In this document: in pieces, positions 1-7,245 of the stretch
Layout of the letters: each line of letters starts with the position of its first letter
Position numbering within the stretch: the first letter of the stretch is position 1
Notes under the pieces: model-generated
What the model saw: only the letters and a program-made list of their open reading frames with translations
Told to the model about the DNA's origin: nothing
Databases searched by the model: none
Position numbers and translations under genes: made by a program
NCBI GenBank assembly: GCA_002366795.1
Contig: DFBX01000070.1
Location: forward strand, 1 to 30,893
Source: Rhodobacteraceae bacterium UBA3069
Lineage (GTDB): Bacteria; Pseudomonadota; Alphaproteobacteria; Rhodobacterales; Rhodobacteraceae
DNA: 30,893 bases
Direction: 5' to 3'

Positions 1-230
1 GAGCGGCATCCACAAAAGAAGGTTAGATACTCTAAAGACATGATTTAACCTTTTGAAACAGTGTAATAGATGTACATTTCATGTGGTTGGCCAGTAAACG
101 GAACGCAACCGGTTAACGGTGATCAGGGGGGGGGCGAGAGGGCTAAGGTACCGCGACAAAGCTGAAAGTAAATGTGTTAAGGCCCGGGGATCCACAGGGT
201 GACGCAGGCTTGTGCAAGTCCCGCCACCGC
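1..230. other. Stretch without a recognisable gene at the left edge
   Basis: No open frame here has a convincing start, codon use or protein similarity. The only visible oddity is a run of nine G at 126-134. This is probably intergenic sequence of the island downstream of the minus-strand exonuclease-like gene. Confidence 0.4.
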
Positions 231-782
231 TCATGGAATAGGGGGGCTGTCACCCAGAGTAGACCGCTTGTTTTCCTCTTTGAGCGCCGCTGCCCACCCG
301 GATGCGAGCCGCGCACTGTCAGGGCCTGCACGACGCGGCTCTGGCTGTCCTGATAGGGTCTCGTGGATAATACGAAGTCCTTCATCCGAGAAGTGCTCTC
401 GGCTGGCCCCGTCGAAAGATACGACCGACAGAGTATGTGTCAGATGGATCGTGCCAAGTAATTTGGCGAGCCAGTGCTGTATGTAGTCCGGCTGATCGGA
501 TACGACTGTACGACCAGCGATGTGCGAGATCAGTGTAAGGGCAACCTGCGTGGCTTCTGGGGCGTCTCGGAGATCCTTTAAGGACAATCGGTGTGTCGCA
601 GAATAGAAAACGTTGAAATCCTGTTTGTTCCAATGGGGCGCAGGTTTGATTAATGAAGACCAGGTATTCGGTTTGCTTTGCTCAAACCATGTAACGCCGG
701 CTTCGATTGGCCAACTTTCGATCCACAGGCTGGAGGCCTCAAAATCCAGGATCACGTAGTTGTCTAAAAAGTGGTCTGTCAT
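231..782 (-). CDS. DEDD-type 3'-5' exonuclease-like protein (DnaQ superfamily, divergent)
   Basis: The 183-residue product opens with an Exo I-like motif, DFEAS, with D13 and E15. A segment reading SDQPDYIQHWL (about residues 95-105) resembles the Exo II region of short RNase T/DnaQ-like exonucleases, with D96 or D99 as the likely acidic ligand. The third motif (HxxxxD in DEDDh enzymes) is not clean: the matching place reads R128 to D133, with a nearby H130. Such proteins would hydrolyse single-stranded 3' ends using two metal ions, but activity is uncertain with this third motif. It lies on the island and is divergent from the XRE regulator at 1074. The start at 782 has only a weak AGG-type ribosome site. 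The family call is by eye from motifs. Confidence 0.6.
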   Translation of the reverse strand: MTDHFLDNYVILDFEASSLWIESWPIEAGVTWFEQSKPNTWSSLIKPAPHWNKQDFNVFYSATHRLSLKDLRDAPEATQVALTLISHIAGRTVVSDQPDYIQHWLAKLLGTIHLTHTLSVVSFDGASREHFSDEGLRIIHETLSGQPEPRRAGPDSARLASGWAAALKEENKRSTLGDSPPIP

Positions 783-1007
783 AAGACTGCCTGTGACGTC
801 GGAAGTTGAGTTGAGGATGAAAAACTTTCACCTGCGACATCATGCAACCTTCGTTCGAACCGGACGGTCCCTCGCATCGCTTTCTCGACACGCTCCCTGT
901 CTCCATCTTCGCTCGTTGAGGCCGTCAGAAGCAGCCCATTAGGGTGGTACCAACTGTGTGGTGGCCATTGGGCACCTAGGTAACCGAAATTGCAATTGCT
1001 CATCGGT

Positions 1008-1026
1008 TGCTCCCATTTTGGGAGCA
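1008..1026. promoter_or_regulatory. Perfect 8-bp inverted repeat with 3-bp spacer, candidate operator for the XRE regulator
   Basis: The sequence TGCTCCCATTTTGGGAGCA has arms at 1008-1015 and 1019-1026. It sits 47 bases before the XRE gene in the divergent gap between that gene and the exonuclease-like gene. Small XRE repressors commonly bind such dyads and control their own promoter. Binding is inferred from position and symmetry only. Confidence 0.5.
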
Positions 1027-1073
1027 GTTGGTAGCATAGGCTAAGTGGTTGTGTCTATAGTGAAAGGGGCGTC

Positions 1074-1313
1074 ATGGCGGGGGCACAACACACCAAAGAG
1101 TATAAGGCGGTTGTGACAGCCCTTGTCGAGTTGAGGTCGGAACGGGGATTGTCACAGACAGACCTCGCCCATCTGTTGGGGCGTAACCGTTCCTTCATCG
1201 CAAAAGTGGAGATTTGTGAGCGTCGTCTCGACGTTGTCGAGTTTTGTAATTGGGTGAACGCGCTCAGTTTTGACCCCGCCGAATTTATTCGGATCCACCT
1301 TTTAGACTGCTAA
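1074..1313 (+). CDS. Small XRE-family helix-turn-helix regulator
   Basis: This 79-residue protein is nearly all one HTH_3/XRE domain. Residues about 15-69 carry the pattern LRSERGLSQTDLAHLLGRNRSFIAKVE, followed by an ERRLDVVEF segment common in alphaproteobacterial XRE proteins. It should be a dimeric DNA-binding repressor or activator with no effector domain. An AAGGGG ribosome site stands 5 bases before the ATG. A perfect dyad 47 bases upstream is a candidate autoregulatory operator. The divergent neighbour is the exonuclease-like gene, and the convergent neighbour is the PrtN-like gene, so it may control island genes. Its actual targets are unknown. Confidence 0.8.
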   Translation: MAGAQHTKEYKAVVTALVELRSERGLSQTDLAHLLGRNRSFIAKVEICERRLDVVEFCNWVNALSFDPAEFIRIHLLDC

Positions 1314-1407
1314 GCAAGGATACTGACGGGATCCGTGGTCAGTGAGGGCCCTTCGAGGGACGTGGTCCTTTGCTCCAATAGCAAGTTCCTTGGCAAATGG
1401 CCGCCGG

Positions 1408-1668
1408 TCACCCCTGGTCCCATTTTCTTGAGAAATCATCGCTGGCAGCGCGGTGACACTCGTCGAGAAGCTCAGCTACGTCGCTTAACATCACAAGGCG
1501 GGCAGCCTTCTGACTTGTGTCCAGACGAAAAAAGGGAAGGCGGACGTCACCGGCTTCTACCTTCTTTGCCAAAGTATCAGATTCATAGCCCCAATAGGGC
1601 GCTGCGGCTTCCAGTGGGATCATTGGGATGCCGCCGAAATGTGCCAAGAGCATTTCGAATGTTGTCAT
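1408..1668 (-). CDS. PrtN-like (pyocin activator superfamily) small regulator
   Basis: The 86-residue product begins MTTFEMLLAHFGGIPMIPLE and continues with a winged-helix-like region. It then has the conserved LPFFRLDTSQKAARLVMLSD stretch, which matches the PrtN family pattern: (F/R)RLxxSQKAxRLVxLxD. In Pseudomonas, PrtN activates pyocin genes; relatives beside integrases in islands are common and of mostly untested role. I chose the start at 1668 because a GGAGG ribosome site lies just upstream. An open frame continues 44 codons further upstream but lacks family similarity. It follows the integrase on the same strand after a 145-bp gap containing a hairpin. A role in excision or cargo expression is inference. 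Confidence 0.75.
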   Translation of the reverse strand: MTTFEMLLAHFGGIPMIPLEAAAPYWGYESDTLAKKVEAGDVRLPFFRLDTSQKAARLVMLSDVAELLDECHRAASDDFSRKWDQG

Positions 1669-1771
1669 TTTTGCCTCCAGTTGTTTTCTTTGAAGGAGGT
1701 GGGAACATTCTTCTGCGAGCGGAAAGGCTGTCAGGAGAAAAGGTTTGTCAGTGGTGGATAATTTGATTTGA

Positions 1772-1796
1772 GGTCGACGCGAAGATGGCGCCGACC
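1772..1796. other. Hairpin between integrase and PrtN-like gene
   Basis: Nine-base arms GGTCGACGC and GCGCCGACC flank a 7-base loop, with one mismatch that is a G-U pair in RNA on one strand. It lies 18 bases past the integrase stop. There is no clear T tract, so it may be a weak terminator, a processing site or a protein-binding dyad. Confidence 0.35.
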
Positions 1797-1813
1797 CCAA
1801 AATAGTAATGGCC

Positions 1814-3124
1814 CTAATTGGTGTTCCAGTAGGTAATCACCCAATCCAGCCAGTGCCAATTTTCGAATTTGTCACCGGTTTTTTCTACGTTGACGTAGCG
1901 ATCCAAGCATTGTCGCGATTGGTGTCCAGATGTCTTCATAACGAAGTGATCACCCTCACCTTTCTCAAACAGCAAGCTAATCCCTTCATGGCGTAGGTCA
2001 TGGAACCGAAGGTCTTCAATTTCGACCAATTGCCGGTGACGACGAAACGCAGTCCCCATAGATCTCGGGTTATACGGGAAGATAAACTCTGACGTCCTCG
2101 GCATTGACAGGATGATCTTCAATGCTTCAGGGGGCAAATTCACGCGTACGTTGTGCCGTTTCTTTTTTCGCGGATGCTTCATCTGGCGAACCAGAATCGT
2201 ACTCTCAGAGACGTTCAGGTCGCTCCAGCGAAGCCGGCAAATCTCGCTAAGGCGTCGACACGAATAAATTGCGAATACACTTATGGTGACTACAGGAATT
2301 TTTTGCCGCTTGTTGGCAAGTACAGCGTTAAAAATTTGATCCAGCTCTTTCAGAGATGGCCTGCGTTCGCGTTCTTCTGAACGGGCAAGAATTTCATCGT
2401 CCCATAGCACTTTCATTGCCCGAATAATGACGTCATATGGTACATCGGCTTCCCGATCTGCGGCCCATTTGAGTGAAGAGGCCAGCATGGCCATGTAGCT
2501 GGCAGCAGTCTGAGGACGCATCCCTGTGTCGATAAGATCATCGGCCATGGCCATGAACCATTTTAGGTCGATGGTTGACGCTGGCACCTGACAACGATCA
2601 TGTTTGATCAGTAAATCCAAGTTTTGATTGGCCGAGCGTCCCAAGGGCCGACCACTTTTCCTCCTTCGCTGCAACAGGTCGCAGACAAGGACTTGTTTTG
2701 TTTCCTCTTCTTTCTGCTTGGGGGCAAGCAACCCCAGTTGAATCTTAGCCAGTGTGTCGTCACGCCATTTCTTAGCCGCTTCAAGAGTTGAAAAGGTCTT
2801 GCTTGAGCTGACATATCCTTGATCTTGTTTCCGACGTATTTGTACGCAGTATCTTGCTGATCCATCTTTGCCGGAGCGTTGAGAGATGAATGGTTCTTGA
2901 GAGCAATCTGTCCGCTCGGGAGAGTTCCCCGCTGGCTTTGGTATCACCATTTTGCTCTGGGCGATTGAGCGTTTGGGCGACTTTTCGGATTTAGAGGTTT
3001 TCACACTTCTTGGTGCCGTCCCAGTGGATATCGTTGATGGGAGCGTGAAAGGTGAGCCGGCAGATTGATTGCGCGAGATTTCTGCAAGAAGGCTTGCGGA
3101 ACTATGTTGAGTGGTCTGAGACAT
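1814..3124 (-). CDS. Tyrosine recombinase (dusA-associated integrase type)
   Basis: This 436-residue site-specific recombinase has all expected catalytic residues: R291 in CRRLSEICRLRW, a likely beta-hairpin lysine near 316-322, H375 and R378 in HDLRHE, H401 in SGHQS and nucleophile Y410 in LDRYVN. A putative arm-binding domain spans about 80-135 and a core-binding helical region about 145-240. The first ~75 residues are a Ser/Thr/Lys-rich extension of low complexity, unusual for the family and possibly disordered. Start 3124 is supported by an AAGGA ribosome site. It reads away from dusA, the expected place for an integrase whose attachment site is in the dusA 5' end. It would insert and excise the element, perhaps with an excisionase not seen here. 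Confidence 0.92.
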   Translation of the reverse strand: MSQTTQHSSASLLAEISRNQSAGSPFTLPSTISTGTAPRSVKTSKSEKSPKRSIAQSKMVIPKPAGNSPERTDCSQEPFISQRSGKDGSARYCVQIRRKQDQGYVSSSKTFSTLEAAKKWRDDTLAKIQLGLLAPKQKEEETKQVLVCDLLQRRRKSGRPLGRSANQNLDLLIKHDRCQVPASTIDLKWFMAMADDLIDTGMRPQTAASYMAMLASSLKWAADREADVPYDVIIRAMKVLWDDEILARSEERERRPSLKELDQIFNAVLANKRQKIPVVTISVFAIYSCRRLSEICRLRWSDLNVSESTILVRQMKHPRKKKRHNVRVNLPPEALKIILSMPRTSEFIFPYNPRSMGTAFRRHRQLVEIEDLRFHDLRHEGISLLFEKGEGDHFVMKTSGHQSRQCLDRYVNVEKTGDKFENWHWLDWVITYWNTN

Positions 3125-3380
3125 GATATTTTTCCTTGATCGATTATGAGGAGCTGGTGTTGGTTTTTTCCGGCCGGAAATCGCATGAGGGATTTTTTTC
3201 GAAGTTCAGGCCTGAAATGGGTGGGAATGTGTTTCAGGAGGGCCCCTCACTTGGGGATGCAGGCCATGCAAAAAGCTGCTACTCGGTAGCAAGCGTTCTC
3301 GGAAAACCCACGGAAACCACCGAAAATCGGGGTGAATCACAGGAAATGCGGCAAAGTAACGAAACCACGGAATTCCTGTT
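3125..3380. promoter_or_regulatory. Integrase-dusA intergenic region with palindromes and short direct repeats
   Basis: This 256-bp gap has no credible gene. It contains perfect palindromes TTTCCGGCCGGAAA (3167-3180) and TTCAGGCCTGAA (3205-3216). GAAACCAC occurs at 3313-3320 and again at 3361-3368, 48 bases apart, within an A/C-rich tract of related CGGAAA/CGAAA words. Such sites near an attachment core are candidates for integrase arm-type binding and for the integrase promoter. Since the element has replaced the native dusA upstream DNA, the dusA promoter must also lie here. All roles are inferred. Confidence 0.45.
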
Positions 3381-4394
3381 ATGCCTTTGAATTCAAAAGT
3401 AGAATCAGCCTCTCGGCTCAGTATTGCACCCATGATGGACTGGACCGACCGTCATTGCCGCTATCTGCACCGGCTGCTGAGCCGTCAGGCGCTGCTTTAC
3501 ACCGAAATGGTGACGGCCCCCGCCTTGGTGCGGGGCGGGGCCGTGCATTTGCTGGACCATTCACCGCAAGAAGCTCCCGTGGCGTTGCAGCTTGGCGGTT
3601 CTGACCCGGTGGAACTGGCAAAGGCCGCGCGCATGGGGGAAGCGGCTGGCTATGACGAGATCAACCTGAATTGCGGCTGCCCGTCGGATCGCGTGCAATC
3701 GGGCACGTTCGGCGCGGTGCTGATGAAAACCCCCGCGCTGGTGGCCGATTGCGTGGCGGCGATGCGCGAGGCCGTGCGGGTCGAAGTCACCGTGAAATGC
3801 CGCATCGGCGTGGATGACCAGACCCCCGAAGAGGTGCTGCCCGAATTCCTGTCCCGGGTCGGCGCGGCAGGTTGCGAGCGGTTCCAGATCCATGCCCGCA
3901 AGGCTTGGCTGCAAGGGCTTAGCCCCAAGGAAAACAGGGATATTCCGCCGCTGGAATACGATCTGGTCAAGCGGATGCGGGGGTATTTCCCCTCGCTTCA
4001 TCTGTCCGTGAACGGCGGGATCGGCAGCCTGGACCAGGCCGAGGAATTCCTGGAATTCGGGCTGGACGGTGTGATGATCGGGCGCGCCGCCTATCATCAG
4101 CCTGCCGACATCCTGTGCCAAGCCGACCGGCGCATCTATGGCACTGGCACCGACAGCGATCCGGTGACGGTCGCACGGCAGATGCTACCCTATATCGAGG
4201 CGCACCTGGCGGGTGGTGGTCGGCTGAACCAGATCTCGCGGCATATGCTGGGCCTGTTCGCGGGAAGGCCCGGTGCGCGCATGTGGCGGCGTGTCCTGTC
4301 AGAGGGCGCGCACCGCCCCGGCGCGGGACCGGAACTGGTGGAACAGGCGCTGACCTATGTCATCCCACTGGATCAAGACGCGCGCCCCGTGTAA
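3381..4394 (+). CDS. dusA: tRNA-dihydrouridine(20/20a) synthase DusA
   Basis: The 337-residue flavoenzyme reduces uridine at positions 20/20a of tRNA to dihydrouridine, using FMN and NADPH. Visible marks are the APMMDWTDRHCR N-terminal motif (residues 16-27), NLNCGCPSDRVQ with catalytic C100, the KCRIG motif, the HARKAWLQGLSPKENR segment typical of the DusA subgroup, and NGGI plus GVMIGRAAY for phosphate binding. Length is normal. The first ~15 codons probably come from the integrated element, which reconstitutes the 5' end. The ribosome site before ATG 3381 is weak. It is followed 30 bp later by the TauE/SafE gene, probably cotranscribed. The product appears intact despite the insertion. Confidence 0.95.
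   Translation: MPLNSKVESASRLSIAPMMDWTDRHCRYLHRLLSRQALLYTEMVTAPALVRGGAVHLLDHSPQEAPVALQLGGSDPVELAKAARMGEAAGYDEINLNCGCPSDRVQSGTFGAVLMKTPALVADCVAAMREAVRVEVTVKCRIGVDDQTPEEVLPEFLSRVGAAGCERFQIHARKAWLQGLSPKENRDIPPLEYDLVKRMRGYFPSLHLSVNGGIGSLDQAEEFLEFGLDGVMIGRAAYHQPADILCQADRRIYGTGTDSDPVTVARQMLPYIEAHLAGGGRLNQISRHMLGLFAGRPGARMWRRVLSEGAHRPGAGPELVEQALTYVIPLDQDARPV
3426..3449 (+). other. Putative attachment core within dusA (codons for APMMDWTD)
   Basis: These bases encode residues 16-23 of DusA, the highly conserved N-terminal motif that dusA-associated elements are known to target. The DNA change from island-like to host-like composition occurs close to here. The exact crossover cannot be placed, because the other junction is outside the window. 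Confidence 0.4.
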
Positions 4395-4424
4395 GCGGGT
4401 CAGGGAAATGAGGGAGGGCAGACC

Positions 4425-5246
4425 ATGCCGGATATGACGCTATTGCTGGCCATGCTGGCACTTCTGGCCGTGATCGGCGCATTCGCCGGGGTGCTGGCGG
4501 GACTATTGGGCGTGGGCGGAGGCATCGTGCTGGTGCCCGCTTTCTTTTATGCCTTCCAGACACTTGGCTATGACGGGCCGCAGTTGATGCAGGTCTGCCT
4601 TGCGACCTCTCTGGCGACGATCATCGTTACCTCGGTGCGGTCGGTGCTAAGCCACAATCGCAAGGGCGCGGTGGATTGGTCTATCCTGCGGGGCTGGGCC
4701 ATCGGCATCGCCATCGGCGCGGTGGCGGGCGTACTGGTCGCTTCGTCGCTGCGTTCGGCCACCTTGCAACTGATCTTTGGCTGCCTTGCGCTGGTGATCG
4801 GGCTTTACATGGGGCTGGGCAAGGCCACTTGGCGCGTTGCGCAAGAGATGCCGCAGGGCATCAAGCGCGCCGTCATGTCCCCCGCCGTGGGCTTTCTGTC
4901 GGTGTTGATGGGGATCGGCGGCGGCAGCTTTGGCGTACCGCTGATGAGTTTGCATAACGTGCCGATCCACCGCGCGGTGGCGACGGCGGCAGGGTTCGGT
5001 GTGCTGATCGCAGTGCCCTCGGTCATAGGGTTCTTGCTGCTGCCGATCGACGGCACCGCGCTGCCGCCCTATACGCTGGGCGCGGTGAACATCCCTGCCT
5101 TTGCCGTGGTGATCGCCATGACCCTGCTGACGGCCCCTCTGGGGGTGAAACTGGCCCATGCGATGGACCCCAAGCCGTTGAAACGGGTCTTTGCCGTGTT
5201 CCTCGTTCTGGTTGCGTTGAATATGCTGCGTAAGTCCCTAGGGTAG
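4425..5246 (+). CDS. Sulfite exporter TauE/SafE family membrane permease
   Basis: This 273-residue protein is almost entirely hydrophobic, with about eight membrane segments in two homologous halves. The family signatures GVLAGLLGVGGGIVLVPAF (about 22-40) and LMGIGGGSFGVPLMS (second half) are clear. Members move small organic or inorganic anions such as sulfite, sulfoacetate or other C2 sulfur compounds across the inner membrane; the substrate here cannot be told. The start is supported by GGGAGGG about 7 bases before ATG. It directly follows dusA on the same strand, so it is likely read from the same promoter. Confidence 0.9.
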   Translation: MPDMTLLLAMLALLAVIGAFAGVLAGLLGVGGGIVLVPAFFYAFQTLGYDGPQLMQVCLATSLATIIVTSVRSVLSHNRKGAVDWSILRGWAIGIAIGAVAGVLVASSLRSATLQLIFGCLALVIGLYMGLGKATWRVAQEMPQGIKRAVMSPAVGFLSVLMGIGGGSFGVPLMSLHNVPIHRAVATAAGFGVLIAVPSVIGFLLLPIDGTALPPYTLGAVNIPAFAVVIAMTLLTAPLGVKLAHAMDPKPLKRVFAVFLVLVALNMLRKSLG

Positions 5247-5384
5247 CTTCAGTTTTCTGAATGTGAGATCAATTCGCCGGTTTCTGGCGGATTGTTCGCG
5301 CGTCAGATACGGTGTGCGCCATAAATATTTGATAACATTTCCTTAATGTGGCCGAAATGTGGCAGACCACCTTGGGGAACCGAT

Positions 5385-6431
5385 ATGATTGAATTGCTTT
5401 TTATTCTGGGGCTGATGGGCACCGCTGCTGCATTTGGCCTTTTCGACGATGACGGGTCGGACAACACGCCCGACACGCCGGATGACACCGCTGACGGCAC
5501 CGATACCGTGACCGACGGCACCGACGATCTGTTGACCGATCCGAACACCGATGGCAGCGATACCATCGCGGCGGAAGGCGACACGCTGATCGGCACCGAA
5601 GGGGCCGACACGTTGGAAGGCGGCGATCTGGCCGACTTGCTTAAAGGTCTCGAAGGGGCCGACATCCTGTCGGGCGAGGCGGGCGACGATACGCTGGATG
5701 GCGGCGCGGGCGCGGATGCGCTGTTCGGCGGCTTCGGCGATGACAGCCTTGATGGCGGCGCGGGCGAGGATCTGCTGAAAGGCGGGCGCGGTGACGACTT
5801 CATCAATGGTGGCGCCAACCCCGATGACATCCGCGCGGCGGACGGGCTGGACACGGTCAACGGCGGGTCTGGCAATGACACGATCGACGGCGGCGCGGAT
5901 GATGACGTGCTGTATGGCGGCAACGGGCGCGACCTGATCATGGGGCAAGAGGGCGACGACTTTCTTGAAGGCGCAGACGGGCTTGACACCATGATGGGCG
6001 GCGACGGCGACGACCTGATCATCGGCTATCACGACGCGACCGAGGACGGGCTTTACACCTATGCCGAGGGCGACACCGCCGACGACACGCGCGAGGCCGA
6101 CGAGCTGTTCGGCGATGCGGGCGCTGATTTCATGATCGCGGGCACCGGCGACACCATGACCGGCGGCGAGGGTGCGGATATCTTCGGCACCGGCGCGTGG
6201 GTGTTCGGCGGCGAGGGAGCCTATGTGACGGATTTCGACGCGGCAGAGGATCTGCTGGTCGTTGCGGTCCCGCCCGAATTCGACGTGGTCGGCGCCGATG
6301 TGACCATCGCCGAGGTGGACGGCGTACAGCAGGTGTCGGTCAACGGGCAGTTGGCAATGTCCGTGAATGTGGCCAGCGGCACCTTGACCGTCGATCTGGT
6401 CAGCCTTGTTGCGGTGGACGGGTTCGCCTGA
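5385..6431 (+). CDS. Asp-rich RTX (hemolysin-type calcium-binding repeat) protein
   Basis: The 348-residue product starts with a short hydrophobic segment (residues 2-18, IELLFILGLMGTAAAFG), then a very acidic Asp/Thr-rich linker. Residues about 60-225 hold many glycine/aspartate nonapeptides of the GGxGxDxLx type, which fold as a calcium-binding beta-roll. The C-terminal ~110 residues form a non-repeat domain ending in a hydrophobic tail that could serve a type I secretion system. A start 13 codons upstream is possible, but ATG 5385 has a GGGGA site and gives the natural hydrophobic N-terminus. No ABC/HlyD exporter gene is adjacent. Whether it is membrane-anchored or secreted, and what it does, is unknown. 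It is followed by a strong terminator. Confidence 0.85.
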   Translation: MIELLFILGLMGTAAAFGLFDDDGSDNTPDTPDDTADGTDTVTDGTDDLLTDPNTDGSDTIAAEGDTLIGTEGADTLEGGDLADLLKGLEGADILSGEAGDDTLDGGAGADALFGGFGDDSLDGGAGEDLLKGGRGDDFINGGANPDDIRAADGLDTVNGGSGNDTIDGGADDDVLYGGNGRDLIMGQEGDDFLEGADGLDTMMGGDGDDLIIGYHDATEDGLYTYAEGDTADDTREADELFGDAGADFMIAGTGDTMTGGEGADIFGTGAWVFGGEGAYVTDFDAAEDLLVVAVPPEFDVVGADVTIAEVDGVQQVSVNGQLAMSVNVASGTLTVDLVSLVAVDGFA

Positions 6432-6450
6432 TCCATCACAGCCTTCGGGC

Positions 6451-6494
6451 AAAGAAAAAGGCGCGGAGGGGCTTCCTTCCGCGCCTTTTTCTTT
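6451..6494. terminator. Strong bidirectional intrinsic terminator
   Basis: Perfect 17-bp arms (6451-6467 and 6478-6494) flank a 10-base loop. The stem has a GC-rich core GGCGCGGA and A-tract/T-tract ends on both strands. It lies between the convergent RTX gene and the DUF1289 gene and can stop both. Confidence 0.9.
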
Positions 6495-6529
6495 GTGATT
6501 TTATCGCGATACCGGGGTGTCGCGCGGCG

Positions 6530-6766
6530 TTATGGCTGGCGCTTCAACCGTGCGGCGCGCCCGCCACGGCGCTGTTTGACCAGGCCTTCGCGTGCGGGCA
6601 GTTCGGCCATCACCGCGCGGCGGGCGTCGTTGGACATGCGCGACCATGCCGTGATCTCGTCGATCGAGCGCAGGCAGCCGGTGCAAAGCCGTGCCTCCGG
6701 GTGGATCACGCAGATCTTGATGCAGGGGCTTTCGACCTCGTCGCGTTTCCAGATGTCGTCGTTCAT
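6530..6766 (-). CDS. DUF1289-family small Cys-rich protein
   Basis: The 78-residue protein has the DUF1289 core, SPCIKICVIHPEARLCTGCLRS, with cysteines at 15, 19, 28 and 31. These could bind zinc or an iron-sulfur cluster. The core is followed by a helical segment (IDEITAWSRMSNDARRAVMAEL) and a basic Arg-rich tail. The function of the family is not established. Its start overlaps the ruvX stop in an ATGA, so it is the last gene of a ccmI-ruvX-DUF1289 transcript. The strong terminator at 6451-6494 lies just after it. Confidence 0.88.
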   Translation of the reverse strand: MNDDIWKRDEVESPCIKICVIHPEARLCTGCLRSIDEITAWSRMSNDARRAVMAELPAREGLVKQRRGGRAARLKRQP

Positions 6767-7245
6767 GCTTGTGCCTTCATGTGACGTAGACGGTCCAGGA
6801 ACCCCTGCAGGATATACGAGGCGGCGACATGGTCGATCACCTCGGACCGGCGCTTGCGCGATGTGTCCGCCTCTAGAAGCGCGCGTTCGGCAGCGACGGT
6901 GGACAGGCGTTCATCCCAGAACCCGATGGGCAGATCGGTCAGGCGTGACAGGTTGCGGGCAAAGGCGCGGGTGGACTGGCAGCGCGCCCCTTCGGAACCG
7001 TCCATGTTGCGCGGCAGGCCCAGCAGGATCGCGCCGATCTCGCGTTTGGCCACAACGTCCAGCAGGGCCGCCGCATCTACCCCAAACTTCTTGCGGCGGA
7101 TGGTTTCCAGGGGCGTGGCGACGCTGCGCATCCGGTCGGACACGGCCAGCCCGATGGTCTTGTCGCCAAGGTCCAGCCCGATCAGCGCGCCGGAAGGGGG
7201 CAGGGCGGCGGCGAAATCCTCGGGCGTGTCGTGGATGCTGCTCAT
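6763..7245 (-). CDS. ruvX: Putative pre-16S rRNA nuclease / Holliday junction resolvase-like YqgF (RuvX)
   Basis: The 160-residue RNase H-fold protein shows the YqgF signatures: GLDLGDKTIGLAVSD (catalytic D25), LLGLPRNMDGSEG, FWDERLST (catalytic D111/E112 region) and a C-terminal DHVAASYILQ (D138). The family acts in 5' maturation of 16S rRNA, and resolvase activity has also been proposed. I took the start at 7245, which overlaps the ccmI stop as ATGA. A longer in-frame extension upstream has shadow-type composition and is rejected. It is coupled to ccmI upstream and DUF1289 downstream by 4-bp overlaps. Confidence 0.93.
   Translation of the reverse strand: MSSIHDTPEDFAAALPPSGALIGLDLGDKTIGLAVSDRMRSVATPLETIRRKKFGVDAAALLDVVAKREIGAILLGLPRNMDGSEGARCQSTRAFARNLSRLTDLPIGFWDERLSTVAAERALLEADTSRKRRSEVIDHVAASYILQGFLDRLRHMKAQA

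Larger units (their letters stand above)
1..3440. mobile_element. Right end of a genomic island/prophage integrated at the 5' end of dusA
   Basis: This stretch is noticeably less GC-rich than the DNA to its right and holds genes typical of mobile elements: a tyrosine recombinase, a PrtN-like activator, an XRE regulator and an exonuclease-like protein. The recombinase begins about 260 bp upstream of dusA and reads away from it. Integration of islands and prophages into the 5' end of dusA by a dedicated tyrosine recombinase family is established knowledge. The exact right boundary is inferred to lie inside the first ~70 bases of dusA. The left boundary is outside the window, and I found no second copy of the dusA start region here. 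No structural phage genes are visible, so prophage versus island cannot be decided. Confidence 0.75.

Noticed and set aside
1..3380. Left attachment site or a second copy of the dusA start
   Set aside because: No match to the 3426-3449 region was seen in this part, so the element must extend past the left edge.
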